64,000 nucleotides of DNA, taken from NCBI RefSeq assembly GCF_000515275.1, contig NZ_KI911560.1, positions 806,001 through 870,000 of the forward strand. Reading direction: 5' to 3'. This document shows positions 57,811 through 64,000 of this stretch, one piece after another. Position 1 is the stretch's first letter. Every line of letters starts with the position of its first letter. A program made the position numbers and the translations under genes. The notes beneath the pieces were generated by a model. That model worked only from the letters and a program-made list of their open reading frames with translations. It was not told the origin of the DNA and searched no databases. Origin of the DNA: Methylophilus sp. 5. Its GTDB lineage: Bacteria > Pseudomonadota > Gammaproteobacteria > Burkholderiales > Methylophilaceae.

Positions 57811-58293
57811 TTACTCGTTGCCTGTGGTGCCTACATTGCTATTGCTACGAATAAAAGCAATGACTTTCAGCACTTCATCTGGTTTGATACCATCATCTGG
57901 AGCCATCAAACCAAAGCCTTTAGCACCCATACCACCATTAGTACCGTGCCAGATCGTTTCAAACATACCTTTGTTAGTGGCATCTTTAGCATAACGGAAG
58001 TTTGCACCAATCAGGCCTGGGCCTACAGCGCCTTCACCTTTACCACCGTGACAAGCCACGCAAGAGTACAGATTGAAGATCTTTTTGCCTTTTTTGATGG
58101 CGTCCTCGTTACCGATGTAAGGGTTTTTACCAGTCGCTAAAAATTCTTTAGAAGCGTCTGTATCAAACATTGCCTTGTCGATGTTGATGGTTGAGCCGTC
58201 TTGAGTAGCTGAAAAAGTAATATCAGCCATCGCACCTGTGGCAAATGCCATCAAGGAAATCAACAATGCTGATTTAAATGTGTTGCCTAACAT
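57811..58293 (-). CDS. xoxG: Cytochrome cL-like XoxG, predicted soluble periplasmic
   Basis: The 160-residue product has an ordinary signal peptide (cut after GAMA) and no lipobox, so it should be free in the periplasm. The haem motif is SCVACHGGKG, and the block GTNGGMGAKGFGLMAPDDG downstream offers the axial methionine. Context between xoxJ and the paralogue, and downstream of xoxF, supports the role as electron acceptor of XoxF. The two copies share most residues after the signal region, so they look like a tandem duplication with different membrane attachment. Confidence 0.88.
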   Translation of the reverse strand: MLGNTFKSALLISLMAFATGAMADITFSATQDGSTINIDKAMFDTDASKEFLATGKNPYIGNEDAIKKGKKIFNLYSCVACHGGKGEGAVGPGLIGANFRYAKDATNKGMFETIWHGTNGGMGAKGFGLMAPDDGIKPDEVLKVIAFIRSNSNVGTTGNE

Positions 58294-58515
58294 GTTTTCT
58301 CCTAATCCTAAACAAAATGAGCGACGTTAACTGAAAAACCAAACAATCAACGTATGCTCATTTAACGAATCGTTCCAGAAATGGTTGACGAATATTTCCG
58401 ATTTTAATCACGGAATAGTTCACGCCACCATCTCAAAACAAGGCCACGATTCTACTGTGTTTTTTTTGCCTTGTCATTAGCAACTGTCTGTTTTTAAAAC
58501 TTTTTCAACAGTGTG

Positions 58516-59394
58516 TTATTTTTTATACACACTGTCACCTTCAACCACAGGCACTGTTGGAATACCGTAATCTTTGAGGATTGCATCAATCTTATCTTTA
58601 TTACGTTCCAGGGCTTCGTTAATCATCTTGATGCGGTCTTTATCTTTCATACGCACCGCCACAGAAATGTTCCAGTATTCTTTGCCTTTAAGATTCACCT
58701 TGTTGTACTCAGGAATCAGGCGAACCTCCAAAGGCACTTTAGAGTTTTTGGCAAAATAACCTGCAATCGGGCCCCACATCACAGCCACATCAATATCACC
58801 TTTTACCAGATCATCAATAATAAAGCTGGTTGGCAAATTCAAGTCACGCTGCAAACGGTATGGGCGCGCATTGGTCATCAGGTCATAATCGTTTAAAGGA
58901 ATGGTTGCCGGACTTTTATCAACAATGCCGATAATGCCTTTTTTCAGATCAGGTGAGTCCCAGTTTGTAATATCGTAGTTGCTGTCCTTACGCCAGACGA
59001 ACACGTGACCCGAGCGGTAGTAAGGCTTAGAGGTTCTTAAACCATCAAAATCAGAGGTCATGCCGATGATGACATCACAGCGCATGGCATTGATAGTGTT
59101 ACGCAAAAAGCCCTGGCGATTATACGCATATTGAAAAGTTAATTTTTTACCGAGGTCATCTGCCAGCACTTTGGCAATCTTGTCTTCAAAGCCTTCCAGC
59201 TTGATGTTGGAGTAAGGCATATTATCCGGGTCAGAACAGACCTTAAACTCTGACTCATCCGCGACACGTCGCACTTCACCGATACGACCTTCATCGGGAT
59301 TAATGGACGGAATATCAATTTCCTCTGCCAACACAACACTCTGTGTTGCAAACGCAAACGCAAACGCACCCAATATATTCCATGTAGTTCTCAT
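58516..59394 (-). CDS. xoxJ: XoxJ/MxaJ-like periplasmic binding protein
   Basis: XoxJ belongs to the solute-binding-protein fold (SBP family 3) and is encoded beside lanthanide methanol dehydrogenases; it is thought to help activate or assemble XoxF. From ATG 59394 the product has 292 residues, with a signal peptide cut after VVLA. Typical phrases are FKVCSDPDNMPYSN and AMRCDVIIGMTSDFDG. AAGGATG lies before the ATG. A longer in-frame start (59466) would bury the signal peptide and is unlikely. A terminator separates it from xoxF, so it depends on read-through or its own promoter. Confidence 0.9.
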   Translation of the reverse strand: MRTTWNILGAFAFAFATQSVVLAEEIDIPSINPDEGRIGEVRRVADESEFKVCSDPDNMPYSNIKLEGFEDKIAKVLADDLGKKLTFQYAYNRQGFLRNTINAMRCDVIIGMTSDFDGLRTSKPYYRSGHVFVWRKDSNYDITNWDSPDLKKGIIGIVDKSPATIPLNDYDLMTNARPYRLQRDLNLPTSFIIDDLVKGDIDVAVMWGPIAGYFAKNSKVPLEVRLIPEYNKVNLKGKEYWNISVAVRMKDKDRIKMINEALERNKDKIDAILKDYGIPTVPVVEGDSVYKK

Positions 59395-59563
59395 GTTGAC
59401 TTCATCCTTTTTTATGATTGTTTCCTGTCGTTTTTGGAGCTTGTTATTGCTCAAAAGTTCTGCCAATCAACGACAAACTTAATCATCTTATCGTGAATGC
59501 GTTTTCATTTGTAGCCAAAACACATTTAATTTTATTTGCTTCTATTGAATCATGATATTCATG

Positions 59564-59592
59564 AAAAAAAACACCCTGCCGAAGCAGGGTGT
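59564..59592 (-). terminator. Strong terminator after xoxF
   Basis: On the minus strand ACACCCTGC pairs with GCAGGGTGT around a TTCG tetraloop, followed by eight T. It lies about 47 bases after the xoxF stop and before xoxJ. It may limit expression of the downstream genes or act as a 3' stabiliser. Confidence 0.92.
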
Positions 59593-59638
59593 TTGAGGAG
59601 TCAACGTATTTCTACGTGCAACTTAAGACTAGCTTAAA

Positions 59639-61504
59639 TTACAGTGAGAACACATTCAGTGCACCGCCGCCAGGAGCAGCGTTGTACTTGGTCAACTCTT
59701 TGTAACCACCAGCAGCACCCAGTGCGTCGGTGTCGTTAGTCATACCAAGGTTCATCGCAACACCAGCCCAACCGCCGATACCGGACAGTACGCCAACGTA
59801 TTGTTTACCCTTGTTGCCGTATGTGAATGCATTACCAATCACGCCGGAACCAACTTGGAATTTCCACAGTTCTTTACCATTTTGTGCATCAACAGCTTTG
59901 AACCAACGATCCAAAGTACCGTAGAACACGATGTTAGAAGCTGTAGTCAGAGCACCGCCCCAAGCAGAGAACTTCTCTTTGTTGTACCAAACTTTTTTGT
60001 TGGTCATTGGATCATAAGCGCCGAAGCCACCCATTACGCCGTCAGGACCAGCAAACATAGTCAAAGTAGCACCAACCCATGGTTGACCAGCAACGTATTT
60101 GGACTCAACTGGCTCGTATGTCATACATACGTGGTTCAATGGTGTGTACATCAAACCAGTTTTTGGAGAGTAAGCAGCAGGCTGTTGGTCTTTAGTACCC
60201 AAAGCAGCTGGGCAAACACCCTTAGCGTTGTAGTCTTGGTGAGTAGAAGCGGTAGCCAGTTTGCTAGGTACGCCTGTTTTCAGGTCAACATCAGTTGCCC
60301 AGTTAACAAATGGGTGTACTTTTTCAGCAGCAACTAATGTACCGTTACCAGCTTGCCATGTGTAGATGAAACCGTTACGGTCATGGTGCCATGCGTATGT
60401 TTTGCCACCTTTGTCGAACAGGATTACTTCGTTAATACCATCGTAGTCCCACTCATCGTGTGGAGTCATTTGCATGCCCCATTTAGCCACGCCAGTGTCC
60501 AAATCACGAGCAAAAATTGTCATAGACCATTTGTTGTCGCCTGGACGTACATCTGGGTTCCATACGGATGGGTTACCAGTACCGTAGTAAACCAGGTTTG
60601 TACGTGCATCATACGGCCACCAGCCCCATACGGAACCGCCACCATGTTGCCAGCCATCTTTAACAGCTTGTGGTTTCAACCAAGTACGTGTACCCAGTTC
60701 TTTTTCACCAATTTTCAGGCTGTCGTTAGCGGCTTTCTTGAATGAACCACCTTGTTTGTTACCGCCGTTTACATCTTCGTAAACTGACAATGCACTGTAA
60801 GATGGGTTTTCTTTGTTGAAGTCAGCACCGATCAATACTTCGCTGTCTGGACCTGTAGAGAATGCTTTCCATGCCAGAGAGCCGTCTTTCAGGTTGTATG
60901 CAGCGATAAAGCAACGTACGCCGAACTCAGCACCTGAGCAACCGGTCAATACTTTGTCTTTGATCACGTGTGGTGCGTTAGTGTTAGTTGCACCAACTTT
61001 TGGGTCAGTGTTCTTAACATCCCATACTTTAGCACCGGTTTTTGCATCTAAAGCAACCAACATACCGTCGTTTTGTTGCAGATAGATTTTACCGTCGCCG
61101 TAGCCCAGACCACGAGAAACGTTGTCACAGCACAGAACTGCTTGAACGCTTGGGTCTTGCTTAGGGAAATAGGACCAAACGATTTTTTGATTGTCGTTCA
61201 GATCCAGAGCGTATACGTTGTTTGGGAAAGCTGTGTGAACGTACATCATGTTGCCCACAACAACTGGTGAACCTTCGTGACCACGGTTTACACCGGTTGC
61301 GAATGTCCATGCTGCTTTCAGGTTTTTAACGTTACCCTTGTTGATTTGTGCCAAGGCGCTGTAACCGTTGTTGTTGTGTTGACCACGTGGATGTGCCCAG
61401 TTGTTGGCATCTTTCAACGCAGACTCTTGGTCAGCTGCTGCGAAAGCAACCAATGGCAATGCTGCTACCAGACCCAAGGCCAATTTGATTTTGTTAACTT
61501 GCAT
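59639..61504 (-). CDS. xoxF: Lanthanide-dependent PQQ methanol dehydrogenase XoxF
   Basis: XoxF oxidises methanol (and often formaldehyde) in the periplasm with pyrroloquinoline quinone and a lanthanide ion. From ATG 61504, with GGAG six bases upstream, the precursor has 621 residues and a signal peptide cut after AFAA. It is an eight-bladed propeller with tryptophan-docking repeats. The adjacent-cysteine disulfide lies in AVLCCDN. The catalytic aspartate is Asp353, and the lanthanide-marking aspartate two residues later is present (EWDYDGIN, Asp355), where calcium-type MxaF has alanine. Sequence character suggests the XoxF4 clade, not certain. Codon use is strongly biased, as expected for an abundant protein. 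Confidence 0.94.
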   Translation of the reverse strand: MQVNKIKLALGLVAALPLVAFAAADQESALKDANNWAHPRGQHNNNGYSALAQINKGNVKNLKAAWTFATGVNRGHEGSPVVVGNMMYVHTAFPNNVYALDLNDNQKIVWSYFPKQDPSVQAVLCCDNVSRGLGYGDGKIYLQQNDGMLVALDAKTGAKVWDVKNTDPKVGATNTNAPHVIKDKVLTGCSGAEFGVRCFIAAYNLKDGSLAWKAFSTGPDSEVLIGADFNKENPSYSALSVYEDVNGGNKQGGSFKKAANDSLKIGEKELGTRTWLKPQAVKDGWQHGGGSVWGWWPYDARTNLVYYGTGNPSVWNPDVRPGDNKWSMTIFARDLDTGVAKWGMQMTPHDEWDYDGINEVILFDKGGKTYAWHHDRNGFIYTWQAGNGTLVAAEKVHPFVNWATDVDLKTGVPSKLATASTHQDYNAKGVCPAALGTKDQQPAAYSPKTGLMYTPLNHVCMTYEPVESKYVAGQPWVGATLTMFAGPDGVMGGFGAYDPMTNKKVWYNKEKFSAWGGALTTASNIVFYGTLDRWFKAVDAQNGKELWKFQVGSGVIGNAFTYGNKGKQYVGVLSGIGGWAGVAMNLGMTNDTDALGAAGGYKELTKYNAAPGGGALNVFSL

Positions 61505-61670
61505 ATTGATCTCCAAAGTTAGAACTAAGGGTTTAATATTAAGTACACGTTAAATTCTGCCAGCACTAGGATTGGCAAACCAAATCTCCCGCATACTTTT
61601 TCACTCCAGAAACAAGGGAAAAACTCCTGAAACACCTTAGAATTTATCACTTGTCGCATGTGAGGATTGC

Positions 61671-61699
61671 AATATAGAACAATTTGTTTTCAATTGCAA
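61671..61699 (-). promoter_or_regulatory. Predicted xoxF promoter
   Basis: On the minus strand -35 TTGCAA (61694-61699) and -10 TATATT (61671-61676) are 17 bases apart. The start near 61664 leaves a leader of about 160 bases. A second weaker pair (TTGCAA 61667-61672, TGATAA 61644-61649, also 17 bases) lies just downstream. The gene-free stretch 61505-61811 also holds a GTTACA repeat and a possible promoter for the divergent peptidase (TTGGCG at 61760, TAAAAA at 61783). Confidence 0.55.
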
Positions 61700-61706
61700 C
61701 AGTTTG

Positions 61707-61723
61707 GTTACAAATCGGTTACA
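61707..61723. repeat. GTTACA-N5-GTTACA direct repeat upstream of xoxF
   Basis: GTTACA occurs at 61707-61712 and 61718-61723, 11 bases apart; the wider repeat is GGTTACAAAT twice. It lies just upstream of the predicted xoxF -35 box, centred near -51, a usual place for an activator of the response-regulator type. The same pattern precedes fdsG at 47220. Confidence 0.55.
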
Positions 61724-61811
61724 AATATTTCTAAATATTTTTTGCTATTTTTAAGCCCGTTGGCGAAAAAATAAATTATCATTAAAAATCATATAGTTAA
61801 GAAAATAATTC

Positions 61812-62756
61812 ATGAGCACACTCTGCCTCTACCCTGAATGCCAGCCATTTACAAATACACATATTGCAGTCAGCCCGTTACATTCGATCTATGTTGAGCA
61901 GTGCGGCAACCCGCATGGCGTGCCTGTGATTTTTCTGCATGGCGGCCCAGGCAGCGGCTGCAATCCGGGTCAGCGGCGTTTTTTTGACCCCGAGCACTAC
62001 CATATTATATTGTTTGATCAACGCGGATGCGGTCGCAGCCAGCCGCCGGGAGAAACCAGCAACAACACTACAGCAGACCTGGTGGCAGATATAGAAACCA
62101 TACGCCAGCATTTAAACATCAACCGCTGGCATGTGTTTGGCGGCTCCTGGGGCAGCACGCTGGCACTGGCTTATGCCAATAGCCATGCCGGGCGCGTGAT
62201 CAGCTTGACCCTGCGCGGACTCTTTTTAAGCAGGCAGCATGAGATCGCCTGGTTTTTAGGCCAGGTTGCGCTATTTTTCCCGGAGGCCTGGCAACAACTG
62301 CTGGTGCCAGTGCCTGCCAGCCATCAGGAGAATGTCCTGGATTACTATGCAACCCTGGTGTTTGACGCCGATACATCCATCAGCGTACCGGCCGCCATTC
62401 GCTGGAACGCGTTTGAGTCGAGCATCATGAGCCTGATCCCCAAAGCAGACAGCAACGAGGTGAACGGCGCCGTAGAGTTGGCGCGTGCACGCGTACAAAT
62501 TCATTATATTCAACACTTATGTTTTGTAGATGGCGAACAGATGTTACGCGAGGCCGCCAATCAGTTGCGCGCGATTCCAACCACCATCGTGCAGGGCCGT
62601 TATGACATGGTATGCCCGCCACAAACCGCGTGGGAGTTGAGCCAGGCCTTACCACAGGCGACATTGATCATGGTGCCAGACGCGGGCCATTCGGCCATGG
62701 AGCCTGGCACTTGCCAGGCCTTATTAAACGCCACCGAACAATACAAGCAACTTTAG
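61812..62756 (+). CDS. pip: Prolyl aminopeptidase (proline iminopeptidase)
   Basis: This alpha/beta-hydrolase removes N-terminal proline from peptides. The 314-residue product has the oxyanion motif HGGPGSGCNPGQ, the FDQRGCGRS strand, the nucleophile serine in GGSWGSTLAL, the acid in QGRYDMVCPP and the catalytic histidine in DAGHSAMEPG. Length and motifs match the S33 peptidase family. It is divergent from xoxF and is followed 33 bases later by the YihY-like gene. Confidence 0.94.
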   Translation: MSTLCLYPECQPFTNTHIAVSPLHSIYVEQCGNPHGVPVIFLHGGPGSGCNPGQRRFFDPEHYHIILFDQRGCGRSQPPGETSNNTTADLVADIETIRQHLNINRWHVFGGSWGSTLALAYANSHAGRVISLTLRGLFLSRQHEIAWFLGQVALFFPEAWQQLLVPVPASHQENVLDYYATLVFDADTSISVPAAIRWNAFESSIMSLIPKADSNEVNGAVELARARVQIHYIQHLCFVDGEQMLREAANQLRAIPTTIVQGRYDMVCPPQTAWELSQALPQATLIMVPDAGHSAMEPGTCQALLNATEQYKQL

Positions 62757-62789
62757 CGCCTAACGACAAAGCCAGCGAAAGCGGAATCT

Positions 62790-64000
62790 ATGCAGCCTGT
62801 GTTATGGATGACATTACACAAGCAGTGGCAAAGCCTGAGGCAACACATCTCGGCTTATAGCTACTGCACGCCGATGTTCGTGCTCAAAACAACCTGGCAG
62901 GGCGTGGCCAGGCACCGGTTGATGGGGTTATCGGCCGCGCTGTCTTTTTATGCACTGTTTGCATTGATCCCGTTGATCGTGCTGATTTTCTTTTTAATCA
63001 GCCACCTGGTCTATTCGTCTGATTACGCGATTGTGAAGCTGGCCATTTTAACCAGCAACCTGCTGCCTGAGTTTAGCCAGCGCATCATGATAGAAGTGTA
63101 TGAAAACACGCGCACCAAAGCCGCCTGGGGCGCAGTTGGCTTTTTCGTCTTGCTGTGGACCATCACACCGCTGGCAGCACACATGCGCTCTAGCTTTCAC
63201 CTGATTGCCAGCCGTAATGACGTTCCTTCTTTCTGGCATAAAAAAATACGCGACGTCGTGGCGGTGCTGGGGGTGTTGCTGGTCTTTTTTCTGTTTACCG
63301 CAGCAGGCTTCGTGCTCGAGTCGATGATCGTGTTTCTGGCCAATCATTTGCCATCGGCGTTGATTAATTATGTGGGCTCGCTGTTATCGCTCATGTTGAC
63401 CACGCTACTGATCGCAGGCTTTTATCACACCTTTTGCCCGCTCAACGTGCATTGGCGCCACTTGCTACTCTCTGCCCTGCTCACGGCCACGGTATGGATG
63501 CTGATGCGGCCAGCCTTCGGCCTGTTTTTGAGCGTGAACAAAAATTTTGGCGCCGTATTTGGCAGCATGAAAGCGATGTTTGTCTCTATTAGCTGGCTAT
63601 ACCTTAACTTTGCAGTATTTTTAGTCGGCATTGAATTAATGGTCACACTCAGACAAAAAGATGTGCTGCTGCTAAAAGGCCTGTTTGAAGACATCCCCAA
63701 CCAGCAGCACTATTTGCAGGCATTGATGGGGAAATACGGCAAAACCTATGCGCAAGGTAGCTATGTACTAAAAGAAGGCGATGCGAGCCACCATTACTAT
63801 ATGGTGGTTGATGGCACCTTGCATTTGACACAGCAACAAGCCGACGGCACAGAAAAAACACTGCGCATTTTGCAATATGGAGATTTTTTTGGCGATATTG
63901 CGCTGTTCTCGGCACAACCAGTGACGGCCAGCGCAGTCGTCGTGTCATCTGAAGCGGCAGTGATTGAAATTTATGCCGAGTGCATGGAAAACCTGTTACA
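62790..64000 (+). CDS. YihY/BrkB membrane protein with C-terminal cNMP-binding-like domain, cut by window end
   Basis: From ATG 62790 the frame is open for 403 codons to the edge with no stop. Residues 1-300 have six hydrophobic helices with the YihY/BrkB motifs: GLSAALSFYALFALIPL, the LLW and FxxF segments, and NFGAVFGSMKAMFVSISWLYLN. Residues from about 318 form a cyclic-nucleotide-binding-type beta roll: YVLKEGDASHHYYMVVDGTL, LQYGDFFGDIALFSAQPVTAS. In that last motif the arginine that holds the cyclic phosphate in CRP is replaced by valine. The protein may thus sense something other than cAMP, or nothing. YihY function is not settled; the old RNase BN label is wrong. Confidence 0.85.
   Translation, partial: MQPVLWMTLHKQWQSLRQHISAYSYCTPMFVLKTTWQGVARHRLMGLSAALSFYALFALIPLIVLIFFLISHLVYSSDYAIVKLAILTSNLLPEFSQRIMIEVYENTRTKAAWGAVGFFVLLWTITPLAAHMRSSFHLIASRNDVPSFWHKKIRDVVAVLGVLLVFFLFTAAGFVLESMIVFLANHLPSALINYVGSLLSLMLTTLLIAGFYHTFCPLNVHWRHLLLSALLTATVWMLMRPAFGLFLSVNKNFGAVFGSMKAMFVSISWLYLNFAVFLVGIELMVTLRQKDVLLLKGLFEDIPNQQHYLQALMGKYGKTYAQGSYVLKEGDASHHYYMVVDGTLHLTQQQADGTEKTLRILQYGDFFGDIALFSAQPVTASAVVVSSEAAVIEIYAECMENLL

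Overview
The window reads as chromosome of an obligate or near-obligate methylotroph of the Betaproteobacteria, most likely family Methylophilaceae (Methylotenera / Methylophilus / Methylovorus group). This placement is inferred from gene content and protein character: a lanthanide-type PQQ methanol dehydrogenase cluster (xoxF-xoxJ-xoxG-xoxG), an NAD-linked molybdenum formate dehydrogenase operon (fdsGBA-fdhD-fdsD), and a complete proteobacterial division/cell-wall (dcw) cluster. Coding density is high, and I see no insertion sequence, prophage, CRISPR array or tRNA.

Layout. 0-6.5 kb: end of an AEC-type permease, cyclopropane fatty acid synthase, a short inverted-repeat element, then argA (with an unusual N-terminal helix-turn-helix domain), argB, a HAD nucleotidase, slmA and two small proteins. 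6.5-10 kb: a PAS-GGDEF diguanylate cyclase converging on cca and an NDUFA9-like oxidoreductase. 10-31 kb, minus strand: slt, a small membrane protein, lpxC and the whole dcw cluster, which in transcription order is mraZ-rsmH-ftsL-ftsI-murE-murF-mraY-murD-ftsW-murG-murC-murB-ddl-ftsQ-ftsA-ftsZ-lpxC. Most junctions are start/stop overlaps or very short gaps. 31-41 kb: membrane-anchored glutaredoxin, rnpB (RNase P RNA), ung, an EF-hand/BON protein, pyrC, rsmI, yraN, a DolP-like BON lipoprotein, a DUF3579 protein, a TlpA-like thioredoxin, trxA, rho, rpmE and a PMT-like glycosyltransferase. 41-50 kb: the formate dehydrogenase operon, divergent from moaA-mobA-moeA, which supply its molybdenum cofactor. 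50-56 kb: a TonB protein translationally coupled to a histidine kinase with no adjacent response regulator, then a peroxiredoxin, a PIN-PhoH ATPase and lplT. 56-61.5 kb, minus strand: type II NADH dehydrogenase, two tandem cytochrome cL (XoxG) genes, xoxJ and xoxF. 61.8-64 kb: prolyl iminopeptidase and a YihY/BrkB membrane protein with a C-terminal cyclic-nucleotide-binding-like domain, cut by the window edge.

How the genes fit together. XoxF oxidises methanol in the periplasm and passes electrons to XoxG. Downstream C1 oxidation ends in formate, which the Fds complex converts to CO2 and NADH, and Ndh can feed that NADH to quinone. MoaA, MobA and MoeA make the Mo-bis-MGD cofactor of FdsA, and FdhD sulfurates it.

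Most interesting observations: (i) an XRE-type DNA-binding domain fused to N-acetylglutamate synthase; (ii) a shared GTTACA-N5-GTTACA direct repeat upstream of both the xoxF and fds operons; (iii) the coupled TonB / orphan kinase pair; (iv) the YihY-cNMP fusion with a degraded phosphate-binding motif; (v) a dcw promoter whose -35 box sits inside a perfect palindrome that also has the form of a terminator. All functional statements are from reading the sequence; no database search was run.
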